From the NCBI GenBank assembly GCA_035549195.1, contig DASZRK010000017.1, forward strand, positions 248,001 through 312,000: a stretch of DNA of 64,000 bases, read 5' to 3'. The position numbers and the translations under genes were made by a program. Below are positions 46,440-55,453 of this stretch, one piece after another. This DNA comes from a bacterium (GTDB lineage: Bacteria > Oederibacteriota > Muellerivitia > Muellerivitales > Muellerivitaceae). The notes under the pieces were generated by a model. That model saw nothing but the letters and a program-made list of their open reading frames with translations, searched no databases and was not told where the DNA came from. The stretch's first letter is position 1. The number at the start of each line of letters is the position of its first letter.

Positions 46440-48545
46440 TTGAAACCCAACGTGCGATCCGATCCTTCGACCGGCTTCAAAGCCAGGATCCGATATAACG
46501 CTTGGCCTTTTTTCCTTTTTTTCCTGGCTTCTAATTCGGTCCTAGCCTATTCATCCCTTTCACTGACCGTGAAACTGGCGGTCTTCGTCTTTGGGCTGAT
46601 CCTGCCCCTTTTCGTTGCCATCAAGGCTATTCGGGACGAAAACCGGGATGAACGTGCTCCGGGCACAGGATCCTTCCGGGAGTCCCTGGTCCCCGTCCTT
46701 CCCATGGGATGTCTTTTGTTCCTTTTGGGCCTACTTTTTTTTACCCGGTTCTATCGTTTGACCTCCTTCCCTTTTTGGCTGGTGGGTGACGAAGGTATCG
46801 AAGGATCGTTCGCTCGGCAATTAATGGACAGGTGGGATGGCCGGTTGCTTTGGGGAGAAGGCCAGATCGAACCGTTATTTGTTTGGATCCTGGCCTTATT
46901 GTTCAAGATCTTTGGACCTTCGCTGGAGCTGCTCCGGATGATCCCGGCGTTCTGTTCGGTCCTGACGGTGCTCCTGGGTTATGCCGCTCTTCGGCAATTT
47001 TTTCCCCGTTCCTTGAGCATTCTTTTTTCAGCCTTCGCCGCGTTCCAATTTTGGTCCTTGATCTATGCCAGGCTTTGTATCACCGAGGACCTGGTGTTCC
47101 CGTTAATGGCCCTGGTTTTCCTGTTCCTGGGCCGGGTCCTCCGGTCCGGTCCTGGCGCGAGAGAACGGTGGTTGTTCCTCCTGGGCCTGACCGTGGGGAT
47201 CGGGGCTTGGAGCTATACCGCTTGGGGGGCTTTGGTCCTGGGGATGTCATGTTTCGTGGCCTGGGAATATGGTTGGAAAAAAAGGATGTTTTTATCCTTG
47301 GCCTGTTACTTCACACCGATGATTTTGATCCTTTTGCCCTTGCTGGGTGCGCGGTTGACACCCGCTGGAATGGCTTATATCGGCAGTATTTTTTCTCCGG
47401 GTCATTTGGCACAGGGCCTGGCGAAATACCTGATCGGTCTCTTCTGGTATGGATTCGGGACGGTCCCCTATGGACCGGCCTGGGGAGGGATGTTGAACAG
47501 CGTCATGGGCTCCCTTGCCTTGACCGGTTCCCTCGAACTTTTTTCGCAGAAACGTTATGGGTGGCTGGGAGGTTTGGTCGGTTCCATCCTTCTGGGTTTA
47601 CTTCCTGGGATCCTGGCATCAGGAATGGACATGAACCGGATCCAGTTGGCTTTCCCGGCCGTGATGCTCCTGGCTTTTTGGGGGTCGCTGTCCCTTATTC
47701 CTGAAAGGATGGGGACCTGGCGTTGGGCCGGATTCGTAGGTTGGGTCCTTTTATCCGGTGCATTGGACCTTTACCACTATACGGGCCCTTACGTGGACAC
47801 CTCCGTATTACCGGAGGATAAAAAACAGTGGAGGTCGGTCGAATATGCGAACGCCTACCGTTATCTAAAGGAGCGGAGCAGGTCTGAAGGGCCGCTTTAT
47901 GTGATGAACGACCTCAACCTGGATTACGACAACAAAACATTGGATCTGGCCTGTTATCCCTTCGACGCCGAACAAAACAAGAACCTTTCCGGATCCAGGG
48001 TCAAGACCTTGGCCCTCCTGACCAACCTTTATTACAGCCCATTCCTGAAGGCGCGTTTTCCCGGGAGCCAATGGATTTGGCTCAAATCCGGAACCCAATA
48101 TTTCCAATCGAATTTCTGTTTGGGCTTCATCCCTGTTTCCGGATTCACGGATGGTTCATTGGATGAATGGCAAAAGGCCCTGTCGGTCTTCCATCGGGCC
48201 AATATCGAATCGAAAAATAAGACCCTATCGGTCCATTGGGACGATATCGCAATGGAACTTTCCTCCTCCGGACGGTTTTTTTTTCGGGATCCCTTCCTGA
48301 GGTCGGTCCTTTGGGAAAGGGTGGCGATGTACGAACTTTCCGATCAGCACTATTCCCGGGCGGTGGAGGCTTACCGGAAATCGATCCAGGAAGGCTATCC
48401 GGCACGCCACCTATTCTGGAACATGGGGTTGGCCCTGGAGGAGGAAGGGAAGACCGACGATGCCAAGGCCGCTTTTGAGAAGGCCAAGAAGCCCTCCCCC
48501 CATCATCGGTTCATTTCCGAGGACCTTTCCTTCGTCCAACGCTGA
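46440..48545 (+). CDS. Polytopic glycosyltransferase-like membrane protein (GT39/ArnT type) with a C-terminal TPR
   Basis: A 701-residue protein with about ten membrane segments. The first extracytoplasmic loop has DEGIEGSFARQLMDRWDGRLLWGEG, the position of the catalytic Asp-Glu in polyprenyl-sugar-dependent GT39/GT83 enzymes. After the membrane part (to about 450) comes a soluble domain ending in tetratricopeptide-like repeats (SRAVEAYRKSIQEGYPARHLFWNMGLALEE). The start is uncertain: TTG at 46440 or GTG at 46452. The base composition looks less GC-rich than its neighbours, with many T-runs, which may reflect membrane content or transfer. Confidence 0.7.
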   Translation: MKPNVRSDPSTGFKARIRYNAWPFFLFFLASNSVLAYSSLSLTVKLAVFVFGLILPLFVAIKAIRDENRDERAPGTGSFRESLVPVLPMGCLLFLLGLLFFTRFYRLTSFPFWLVGDEGIEGSFARQLMDRWDGRLLWGEGQIEPLFVWILALLFKIFGPSLELLRMIPAFCSVLTVLLGYAALRQFFPRSLSILFSAFAAFQFWSLIYARLCITEDLVFPLMALVFLFLGRVLRSGPGARERWLFLLGLTVGIGAWSYTAWGALVLGMSCFVAWEYGWKKRMFLSLACYFTPMILILLPLLGARLTPAGMAYIGSIFSPGHLAQGLAKYLIGLFWYGFGTVPYGPAWGGMLNSVMGSLALTGSLELFSQKRYGWLGGLVGSILLGLLPGILASGMDMNRIQLAFPAVMLLAFWGSLSLIPERMGTWRWAGFVGWVLLSGALDLYHYTGPYVDTSVLPEDKKQWRSVEYANAYRYLKERSRSEGPLYVMNDLNLDYDNKTLDLACYPFDAEQNKNLSGSRVKTLALLTNLYYSPFLKARFPGSQWIWLKSGTQYFQSNFCLGFIPVSGFTDGSLDEWQKALSVFHRANIESKNKTLSVHWDDIAMELSSSGRFFFRDPFLRSVLWERVAMYELSDQHYSRAVEAYRKSIQEGYPARHLFWNMGLALEEEGKTDDAKAAFEKAKKPSPHHRFISEDLSFVQR

Positions 48546-48570
48546 GCGAATATCCACCCGAATTTCATTT

Positions 48571-48579
48571 TGATACAAT
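48571..48579 (+). promoter_or_regulatory. Extended -10 promoter of the SulP gene
   Basis: TGATACAAT is a TGn-extended -10 (TACAAT at 48574-48579). Transcription from about 48586 would give a leader of some 27 bases with GGAAG ahead of the ATG. Confidence 0.5.
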
Positions 48580-48612
48580 CTATTGAATCCTTTTCCTCCG
48601 GGAAGACGCCAA

Positions 48613-50238
48613 ATGTTCATCCCCAAATCCATCATCTGCCTCCGTGACTACTCCTGGAAACAATTCCGCTCGGACCTGGCCGCCGGCATCGTGGTCGGAT
48701 TGGTGGCCTTGCCCCTGGCCATGGCCTTCTCCATCGCCTGCGGCCTGCCGCCGGAGCGGGGTCTTTATACGGCGGTGGTGGCGGGGTTCCTCATCTCGGC
48801 CTTGAGCGGGAGCCGGGTGGCCATCGGCGGCCCTACCGGCGCTTTCATCGTGATCGTGGCGGGCATCGTCGCCAAATATGGCTATAGCGGCCTGGCCATG
48901 GCCACCGGTATGGCGGGCCTCATCCTCATCGTCATGGGCCTGGCCCGCATGGGCACCCTGGTCAAATACATCCCCTACCCGGTCATCACCGGCTTCACCT
49001 CGGGCATCGCGGTGGTCATTTTCAGTACCCAGGTGAAGGACTTCTTCGGGCTACGCATGACCTCGGTCCCCGCCGATTTTCTGGAGAAATGGACGGCCTT
49101 TGCGGCGGCTTTCCCGACCCTGAACCCCTTCGCGGTGGGCCTGGGTCTTTTCACCATCCTCTGTGTCTTTCTCTGGCCCAGGCAATGGAAGGTGCCGGGA
49201 TCCGTCGTGGCCCTGGGTGCCACTTCCCTGGCGGCCGCCTGGGGCCATTGGCCGGTGGAGACCATCGGCACCCGGTTCGGCGGGATCCCCCAGGGTTTGC
49301 CCCATCCCCAGTTCGTCTTCGATTCCTGGGCCCAGGCCAAGGCGCTCCTTCCCTCGGCCTTCACGGTCGCGGCCCTGGCCGCCATCGAGTCGCTCCTCTG
49401 CGCGGTCGTGGCCGACGGCATGATCGGGAGCCGACACAAGTCGAACATGGAGCTGGTGGCCCAGGGGGTCGCGAACTGCCTGTCCCCGGTCTTCGGCGGG
49501 ATCCCGGCGACCGGCGCCATCGCCCGCACCGCCACCAACGTGCGGAACGGCGGACGCACCCCCATGGCCGGCATGATCCACGCGGTGGTTCTTTTCCTCA
49601 TCCTGCTTTCCGCGGGGCCCTTGGCCGCCCATATCCCCTTGGCCGCCTTGGCGGGGATCCTGGTGGTGGTCTGTTACCACATGTCCGAATGGCATTCCTT
49701 CAAGTTCATCCTTACCGGTCCCTCGACCGACATCCTGGTGCTCCTGACGACCTTCCTCTTGACGGTCTTCGTGGACCTGACCGTCGCGGTCGGGGTCGGG
49801 ATGGTCCTGGCGGCCTTCCTTTTCATGCGCAACGTGGCGGCCCTGGGCCAGGTGAAGGCTTTGACCCATGAGAACGAGGCGGAACGCAGCGAAGAATTCC
49901 CGGCTCCGCCGGGGGTGGAAGTTTACGCGGTCAACGGGAGTTTCTCCTTCGGGGCCGCGGAGCGGATGATGGACGTGGAACAGTCCCTTTTCAAAGCACC
50001 GAAAGCCCTGGTGCTCGATATGGCCGGCGTTTTCTATATGGACGCCACGGGGTTGAAGACGGTGCGGGATATCCGACAACGATGCCAATCGCGGGGGACC
50101 CGGCTCCTGTTGGCCGGGGTGCAATCCCAACCCTATGAAGTTCTGACCAAGGCGAAAAAGGTGGAGAAGATCGGCCGGGAGAATTTCAAACCAAGCTTGA
50201 GGAAGGCGCTGGAAGACCTGGCCGCCCATCCGGCGTGA
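48613..50238 (+). CDS. SulP family anion transporter with STAS domain
   Basis: A 541-residue SulP/SLC26 transporter. The membrane part (about 20-410) has the family blocks DLAAGIVVGLVALPLAMAFSIA, GPTGAFIVIVAGIV and GGIPATGAIARTATNVRNGGRTP; the C-terminal STAS domain (about 430-540) includes LVLDMAGVFYMDATGLKTV. Relatives carry sulfate, bicarbonate or dicarboxylates; the substrate cannot be told. The ATG at 48613 is chosen over an upstream TTG because of the spacing to GGAAG. The NTF2-like gene follows after nine bases. Confidence 0.92.
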   Translation: MFIPKSIICLRDYSWKQFRSDLAAGIVVGLVALPLAMAFSIACGLPPERGLYTAVVAGFLISALSGSRVAIGGPTGAFIVIVAGIVAKYGYSGLAMATGMAGLILIVMGLARMGTLVKYIPYPVITGFTSGIAVVIFSTQVKDFFGLRMTSVPADFLEKWTAFAAAFPTLNPFAVGLGLFTILCVFLWPRQWKVPGSVVALGATSLAAAWGHWPVETIGTRFGGIPQGLPHPQFVFDSWAQAKALLPSAFTVAALAAIESLLCAVVADGMIGSRHKSNMELVAQGVANCLSPVFGGIPATGAIARTATNVRNGGRTPMAGMIHAVVLFLILLSAGPLAAHIPLAALAGILVVVCYHMSEWHSFKFILTGPSTDILVLLTTFLLTVFVDLTVAVGVGMVLAAFLFMRNVAALGQVKALTHENEAERSEEFPAPPGVEVYAVNGSFSFGAAERMMDVEQSLFKAPKALVLDMAGVFYMDATGLKTVRDIRQRCQSRGTRLLLAGVQSQPYEVLTKAKKVEKIGRENFKPSLRKALEDLAAHPA

Positions 50239-50247
50239 GGTAGAACC

Positions 50248-50607
50248 ATGTATCCCCATGTGAACGCCCAGGAATTCGCCAAGGATTGGATCAAGGCCTG
50301 GAATAGCCACGACCTGAACGCCATCCTCTCCCATTACGCAGAGGATGTTCAGTTCACGTCGCCCTTCATCGTGCGGCTGATGAACGAACCGACGGGTACC
50401 ATCCACGGCAAGGATAAGCTGAAACCCTATTTTGAGAAGGGTTTAAAGGCCTATCCGGACCTGAAGTTCGAGTTGGCCGAGGTCTTGGAAGGGGTTTCCA
50501 GCGTGACCCTCTACTATAAAAGCGTGAAGGGTCTAATGGCCGCCGAGGTCATGTTCTTGAACGAGAAGGGATTGGTCCAACGGGTCGTGGCCCACTACAA
50601 CGCCTGA
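50248..50607 (+). CDS. NTF2-like/SnoaL-type small protein
   Basis: A 119-residue protein of the nuclear transport factor 2-like superfamily: the start FAKDWIKAWNSHDLNAILSHYAEDVQF and the HGKDKLKPYFEKGL block are typical of SnoaL-like domains. It has no signal peptide. Members range from isomerases to binding proteins, so no reaction can be assigned. It is the last gene of the plus-strand run and is convergent with the methyltransferase. Confidence 0.8.
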   Translation: MYPHVNAQEFAKDWIKAWNSHDLNAILSHYAEDVQFTSPFIVRLMNEPTGTIHGKDKLKPYFEKGLKAYPDLKFELAEVLEGVSSVTLYYKSVKGLMAAEVMFLNEKGLVQRVVAHYNA

Positions 50608-50618
50608 CCAGGGCGGGA

Positions 50619-51566
50619 TCAGGCATCCTTGGTCAGGTAAAGATTGTAATCGTAGGTGAAGGAAGGCAGCCCGGGGAAACGCAATAGGCCTTCCCGGCCA
50701 TGCTTGAAGAGATAGTAAAGCTTGGGACGGGGCCGGCCCTCCTCCACCGCCTTTTCCACCGAGCTTTCCCCGTGGCGGCGTCCCTGGAATTCTCCCTCCC
50801 AACCCTTCTTTTGGGGCCAATAGCCCAGCACGCGGAAGGCCCTTTTCAATCCCGTGCCGTAGGTCCGCAGGATCCGCAAGCCCGACCTTTCAGTCAGGGC
50901 CTGTAAGGAGCGGGGTGAAAAGAAGAGAAGGTGCCCGTCCACGCTGGCGCCCCGTTGTCCGGTGGCGTCGAAGTAGTTCTTGAAACTGCGGCGGTTCACG
51001 GCGCCGTTGGGCACGGCCAGGTAGAGGGTCCCTCCGGGCTTGAGGATGCGCCCCGCTTCCTTCAGGGCCACCGCCGGGTCGGTCACGTGTTCCAGGACAT
51101 TGTTGAAATGGATGAAGTCGAAGAAATCCTTCGGGAAACGGGTCCTTTCCAGGGGCTTGTTGCGCACGTCCAGGCCCAGCTCCCGGCGGGCGTATCCGGC
51201 GGCGTCCCGGCCCATCTCCTGTCCATAAAACTCCCATCCGCAGTTTTGCCGGATGCCGCTCAAGAAAAAACCCGTGGCGCAACCGATGTCCAGGAAGCGC
51301 CCCTTGGGCTTGATCGCCCGCAGTGTCCGGGCCCAGTACCAGCCCTTGCCTTCTTCGTTGCGGCGGTTGAAGTTGTAATAGCCCGAATGGTAATAGGCCT
51401 CGATCTGCCTTTGGGTGGGCATGGGATCGATCCAGGAGAAACCACAGGAAGGGCATTCCACGATCCGGCGTTTGTCCCCCTTCAAGAAGGAAGTGGGGCA
51501 GTATTCCCTGGGGGCGATCTTGGAGTCGCAGGCGGGACAGGTCTTGGTGGAAGCCACGGTCCTCAT
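50619..51566 (-). CDS. Class I SAM-dependent methyltransferase with an N-terminal zinc-ribbon-like motif
   Basis: A 315-residue protein. Residues about 10-45 have two Cys pairs (CPAC and CPSC) as in the zinc-binding methyltransferases that often work in sugar or O-antigen modification. The SAM motif FLDIGCATGFFLSGI (about 93-107) and DFIHFNNVLEHVTDPAVALKEAGRILKPGG are typical of Methyltransf_11/23. The ATG at 51566 overlaps the ydeI-like stop by four bases. It is the last gene of a tightly packed minus-strand operon. Confidence 0.85.
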   Translation of the reverse strand: MRTVASTKTCPACDSKIAPREYCPTSFLKGDKRRIVECPSCGFSWIDPMPTQRQIEAYYHSGYYNFNRRNEEGKGWYWARTLRAIKPKGRFLDIGCATGFFLSGIRQNCGWEFYGQEMGRDAAGYARRELGLDVRNKPLERTRFPKDFFDFIHFNNVLEHVTDPAVALKEAGRILKPGGTLYLAVPNGAVNRRSFKNYFDATGQRGASVDGHLLFFSPRSLQALTERSGLRILRTYGTGLKRAFRVLGYWPQKKGWEGEFQGRRHGESSVEKAVEEGRPRPKLYYLFKHGREGLLRFPGLPSFTYDYNLYLTKDA

Positions 51567-52147
51567 CCCTGGACCATCCCGAAACGCTTGTTCTGGGCGG
51601 TCATCTTCACGAAATAGGCCAACCGGGTCCTGCGGGTGTGGGGCAAGCGGGTCATGGTGATCCAGCCTACCCGGATGCGTTGGTAAGCCAACGGAAATCC
51701 CTCGAAATTCTTCCAGGCCCCGGCCCGGACCAGGGCGTTCCTCACATAGGCGGGGACCCGGAAGGGTTCCACATGCTTGATCCGGCCCCGGTGGAGCTTG
51801 GCCCCGCCCCGCAAGGTCCCTTCCAGGGAGGCCAACCCGGCCGGGGTCATGCGCTTTTCCCGGATGAGCCGCATGGCCCGGTGCTTGTTCAGCTCCGAGA
51901 CGGGGGAGCCTTTCTTGCGCGGCGAGAAGCGCTGGCAGTAGCGGTCCTTGTCCAGGGTCTTGACCGTGGAGTCGATCCAGCCGAAGCACATGGCCTCGTC
52001 CACCGCGTCGTTGTAGGAGATGCGGGGTTTCGCGCTGTGCTTCTTGTAATAGATGAGCCAGATCTCCCGGGCGGTCCCGTGGTGCTTCTTCAGCCAGGAC
52101 CGCCAGTCCTTGACCTTATGGACGTAGAGGGTTTTGGTGATCCTCAT
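51563..52147 (-). CDS. YdeI/OmpD-associated family protein
   Basis: A 194-residue protein of the YdeI/OmpD-associated (bacteriocin-protection) family: HGTAREIWLIYYKKHSAKPRISYNDAVDEAMCFGWIDST followed by CQRFSPRKKGSPVSELNKHRA is diagnostic. The biochemical role is unclear. The ATG overlaps the trmO-like stop by one base (TGATG) and its stop overlaps the methyltransferase start, so three genes are translationally chained. Confidence 0.9.
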   Translation of the reverse strand: MRITKTLYVHKVKDWRSWLKKHHGTAREIWLIYYKKHSAKPRISYNDAVDEAMCFGWIDSTVKTLDKDRYCQRFSPRKKGSPVSELNKHRAMRLIREKRMTPAGLASLEGTLRGGAKLHRGRIKHVEPFRVPAYVRNALVRAGAWKNFEGFPLAYQRIRVGWITMTRLPHTRRTRLAYFVKMTAQNKRFGMVQG

Positions 52148-52581
52148 CAGGACCCGTATCTCCGAAGCGGGTCGGTTTCCAGCTTGTCCAATTTCCTGAC
52201 CCAATGGGGGATCTTGAACCCCTTCACCGAATCCCTCTTCGTGTAGGGTTTCAGGTCCAGCACCGGCGTTCCGTCCCAGACATCGAGCCCTTCGACGAAT
52301 AGGACGTTCCCCTGATGCTTGACCAGCTTCAGGACGGTGAGGCCCAGGGGATTCGGTCGATGGGCGGTGCGGGTGGCGAGGAACCCGATGGAAGGGAACT
52401 TCAGACGGCTCTTGGGTTTGATGAGCAGGTCGGGCTTGTGGGCCCGATCCATCCAGAAGAGGGCGAGGATATGGGAAAAGCCCTCCAGGCCCGTGAGCCC
52501 TTTCGCCCACTTTGGGTCCACCAGGATCCGGCCCTGGAGGGCCAGGCCGATGGGTTTTAAGGGCGACCGTTTTGTTTTCAT
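52147..52581 (-). CDS. TsaA/TrmO family protein, putative tRNA m6t6A37 methyltransferase
   Basis: A 144-residue TsaA-domain protein. The run GFLATRTAHRPNPLGLTVLKLVK followed by VEGLDVWDGTPVLDLKPYTKRD matches TrmO, which N6-methylates t6A37 in certain tRNAs using SAM. The upstream block GLEGFSHILALFWMDRA also fits. It lacks the extra C-terminal domain of E. coli TrmO, so it is a short version. A strong AGGAGGAG precedes the ATG, directly after the glycoside hydrolase stop. Confidence 0.85.
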   Translation of the reverse strand: MKTKRSPLKPIGLALQGRILVDPKWAKGLTGLEGFSHILALFWMDRAHKPDLLIKPKSRLKFPSIGFLATRTAHRPNPLGLTVLKLVKHQGNVLFVEGLDVWDGTPVLDLKPYTKRDSVKGFKIPHWVRKLDKLETDPLRRYGS

Positions 52582-52589
52582 AGCTCCTC

Positions 52590-54485
52590 CTATTTCACCC
52601 GGAATTTCAGGTCCTTGATGAGCATCTTGCCCGTGCCCTGGTTCCCGGGAAGATAGAACTGCACGTCCGAAAGGGCCTGCAGGTCCAGGACCTGGTTTCC
52701 CTTCTGGTTGCCCCAGGAATTCCGCAATTCCAATTCGGACAGGTCCACCCCGTAGTCCGCCCACTTGCCCGTACCCGTGAAGGCGGGGAAGGAGTAGGAC
52801 TCGCCATCGGCCCCGCTCTTCCCGTCATACTGGGCCTGTCCGGGCGCCGCGCAGCCCGATTCGCTCATAAAGACCGAGAAGTGCACGTCCTTGGGGACGA
52901 AGGCCTGGAAGGTGAAATGGTGGTAGCCTCGAAGGTCCACCGTGCCCCAAGCCACCAGGGGTTCGATGTTGCTGGGGATGGAGGCCCCGCAACCCCAACC
53001 CGTGCCGGTCGAATATTCCAGCTCGATGGTCCCGGAGGTGGTGTTGGCGACGGCCTTCCCGCCGGTCGCGTTGTCGCCCCAGGTGTCCACGTGGGCGGTG
53101 GTGTCGATCCTCAGGTAATCCCGGACATCGGGAACTTTCGCGTTCGGGTCGGCCTTTCGGTATTCGGGTCCCTTGGGTTCCACGAAGGCGGTGGGAAGGG
53201 GCACCTTCGACCCTTTGTGGATGGCGGTCGCCCGTTGGTTGAGCTTCGCGTGGGCCCGGGTCAGCAGGTCGTAGGGTTTGTCGTGGATATCGACCAGGCC
53301 ATAGTCCTGGTCCTCGCCGTCGAAGCGCCCTTGCGGAGACTCGTCGGACCACTCGAACCAGTGCATTCCCACCATATAAGGAAGCTCCAGGACGCCTTTG
53401 GCGAAGCGCTCCAGATGCTCCACCCGGTCCTTTTGGGTGGGGACGGATACGTCGGCGCCATGGGTATTGGGGTCCCCGCTCTGGTTTTCCATGGCGCTGT
53501 AGGAATACTCGGTGAGGAGCAGGGGCTTCTTGGTCATGGCGTGGAAGTTGTCCAAAAGCTGTTGTGGAACGTCCCCCGATTTGGAATAGACGTTCACCGA
53601 GACCACATCGCAGTAACGGCCGCAGGCCTCCACCACCTCCCAGGGATTTTCGCCGGCGAAGCGGACGCCCAGGACCAGATGGTGTGGGTCCACTTCCCGC
53701 AGGGCCTGGGTCGTCACGGCGAAATAACGGTCGGCCACGACCCCCGCCCAGGCGTCGGCCTCGGTCTTTTGAGCGCGGGTCCTCACCGACAGGGTCACGG
53801 GCCCTTCCAATCCATCGAAGGACTTGAGCTTAAGTCCCCAGGCATCATCGAAGGCGTCGATATTTTGGTGATAACGGTCCTCAAAGAACTTTTTGAGGGC
53901 CTGCTTGTTCTCGTTGTCGATCCCTGAAAGGGCGTATTTTTCCAAGAGGGACCTTTGTCCCTCGGCCTTCCAGCCGAAATCCCCCCACCAGGGCATCTCG
54001 TTATCCAGGAAATAACCGATCAGGTAGGGATCCTCCTTATAAGGAAGGGCCTTTTGGGCGTTGGCCCGGGCGGTCCGCTCGAAATCGGGGGTGAAGACCG
54101 AGAGCAGCACGTCGTCCCAGATCTTTCCACGGCCGATATAGAGCATGAAGGTATAGGGGAACTTTTGCTTCAGGACGGCCTCGTCGGACCAGCAACCCAC
54201 CGAGTTGAATCCCCATTCCTTGAGCCGGGTGAAGACGGACCGGACCCAGGCTTTCTTGTCCCCGTGGTACTGGTTGGGGACCGGGTTGTAATAGTCGTCG
54301 TTGGGGGCCCGGTAGGATTGGTCCCCGATGGCGTTGACGCCCATGGAGAGGAAAGGCTTGCCCGAGGGGGTGACGAACCAGGCCTTGCCCTTTTCCCAGT
54401 TGACGGTGAAAAAAGAGGCCGCCGGCACCGGATCGGGGATGAAAAGACAGCCCAGGAGTAAATAAAACGTTAACAGTTTGCGCAT
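52590..54485 (-). CDS. Secreted glycoside hydrolase (clan GH-A-like, agarase-type) with a C-terminal binding module
   Basis: A 631-residue exported protein with a signal peptide ending near residue 23 (VPAA). A TIM-barrel glycosidase follows: GYFLDNEMPWWGD (likely acid/base Glu near 164) and PLLLTEYSYSAM (likely nucleophile near 327). The WFVTPSGKPFLSMGVNAIGD start is common in proteins annotated as beta-agarase-like. The last 170 residues look like a beta-sandwich carbohydrate-binding domain. Substrate is unknown. The ATG at 54485 gives the signal peptide. It heads the minus-strand operon. Confidence 0.8.
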   Translation of the reverse strand: MRKLLTFYLLLGCLFIPDPVPAASFFTVNWEKGKAWFVTPSGKPFLSMGVNAIGDQSYRAPNDDYYNPVPNQYHGDKKAWVRSVFTRLKEWGFNSVGCWSDEAVLKQKFPYTFMLYIGRGKIWDDVLLSVFTPDFERTARANAQKALPYKEDPYLIGYFLDNEMPWWGDFGWKAEGQRSLLEKYALSGIDNENKQALKKFFEDRYHQNIDAFDDAWGLKLKSFDGLEGPVTLSVRTRAQKTEADAWAGVVADRYFAVTTQALREVDPHHLVLGVRFAGENPWEVVEACGRYCDVVSVNVYSKSGDVPQQLLDNFHAMTKKPLLLTEYSYSAMENQSGDPNTHGADVSVPTQKDRVEHLERFAKGVLELPYMVGMHWFEWSDESPQGRFDGEDQDYGLVDIHDKPYDLLTRAHAKLNQRATAIHKGSKVPLPTAFVEPKGPEYRKADPNAKVPDVRDYLRIDTTAHVDTWGDNATGGKAVANTTSGTIELEYSTGTGWGCGASIPSNIEPLVAWGTVDLRGYHHFTFQAFVPKDVHFSVFMSESGCAAPGQAQYDGKSGADGESYSFPAFTGTGKWADYGVDLSELELRNSWGNQKGNQVLDLQALSDVQFYLPGNQGTGKMLIKDLKFRVK

Positions 54486-54681
54486 GGGGCCCTCCAAGGA
54501 ATTAGGGGCAGTATAAACCTTTCCCTCTTCTTCCCGGCCTTCCCGGTTCAATTGACGGCCCTGGATGGGGCGGGGATAATGGGCCGCTTTTCCGGGGCCC
54601 CGCTGCAGGGGCCTTGGCCATCCCGGGCCTTCCACTCATTTCAACGGACGAAGGACCGGAAAAACCCTTAAGGAGTTCGAC

Positions 54682-55317
54682 ATGAAGAAATGGTTCGCTT
54701 TGGCCGTCCTGTTCGCCGTTTCGCCTTTGTTCGCCGCCGATGACGCCGCCCCTGCCGCTGCCGCTCCCGTGGCCCAGAAGGTCATGAAGAAGTCGAGCGC
54801 CGGCAGCGAAGAGGCCGGTATCAAGGCCACCTTCGAGAAATTCTCCAAGGCCTGGGCCGACGGAGATGCCAAGGCCCGCGCCGCCTGTTTCACCACCGAT
54901 GCGACCTTGATCAATCCCTTTGGTGTGGCCGCCAACGGCCGCGGGGAGATCGAGAAGCTCTTCGAGGCAGAGAATAAGACCATCGCCAACGGCACGACCC
55001 ACGTCTTCGATAATTTCAAGTTCGTCCGCATCATGGGCAATATGTACCTGGTCGATTGCGATGGGACCGTCTCGGGCTTGAAGGACCCCGCGGGCAATCC
55101 GGCTCCCGACGTGAAGCTTCACGTTTTTGGCGTGGTCGTGAACCGCACGGGCGTTTGGCAAATGAGGGCCGCCCGTCCGGCGATCTACGCCCCCATGCCG
55201 GGCGCTCCCGCCGCGGCCGCCGCTCCCATGGGCGAGGCTCCCGCCGCTCCTCCGGCCACCGACATCACCGCTCCGCCCGCCGAGGACGCCCCGGCGCTGG
55301 ACAAGGAAAAAAAGTAA
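54682..55317 (+). CDS. Exported SnoaL/DUF4440-like protein with an Ala/Pro-rich tail
   Basis: A 211-residue protein with a signal peptide (about 1-19, SPLFAAD), a SnoaL/NTF2-like domain (about 45-160: IKATFEKFSKAWADGDAKARAACFTTDATLINPFGV) and a low-complexity Ala/Pro tail (about 170-205). Such domains act as small binding or ketosteroid-isomerase-like proteins; no catalytic set is obvious. It is divergent from the glycoside hydrolase, with AAGGAG before its ATG, and ends in a strong terminator, so it is monocistronic. Confidence 0.8.
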   Translation: MKKWFALAVLFAVSPLFAADDAAPAAAAPVAQKVMKKSSAGSEEAGIKATFEKFSKAWADGDAKARAACFTTDATLINPFGVAANGRGEIEKLFEAENKTIANGTTHVFDNFKFVRIMGNMYLVDCDGTVSGLKDPAGNPAPDVKLHVFGVVVNRTGVWQMRAARPAIYAPMPGAPAAAAAPMGEAPAAPPATDITAPPAEDAPALDKEKK

Positions 55318-55332
55318 ACCTAGTCGGCTTCC

Positions 55333-55366
55333 AAGCCCCTTCCGGGTCACCGGAGGGGGCTTTTTT
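55333..55366 (+). terminator. Terminator after the exported SnoaL-like gene
   Basis: A 13-base stem AAGCCCCTTCCGG / CCGGAGGGGGCTT (one T-G wobble), a four-base loop and six T residues. Confidence 0.88.
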
Positions 55367-55414
55367 ATTTTCCCCACCTTGACGCCCCCCACCATTTTCA
55401 GGACCCCCTCCCGT

Positions 55415-55420
55415 TATAAT
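55415..55420 (+). promoter_or_regulatory. -10 element of the thiO-like gene
   Basis: A perfect TATAAT. Transcription would begin near 55427, which excludes an earlier in-frame start at 55379 and supports the TTG at 55454. No good -35 at 16-18 bases. Confidence 0.6.
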
Positions 55421-55453
55421 GCTCCTCTTTCACAGACCCAAGCGGGGGGCGCT

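Noticed and set aside
55379-55453. An upstream in-frame start for the thiO-like gene
   Set aside because: It would lie before the TATAAT at 55415 and so before the predicted transcript start; the added residues do not fit the family.
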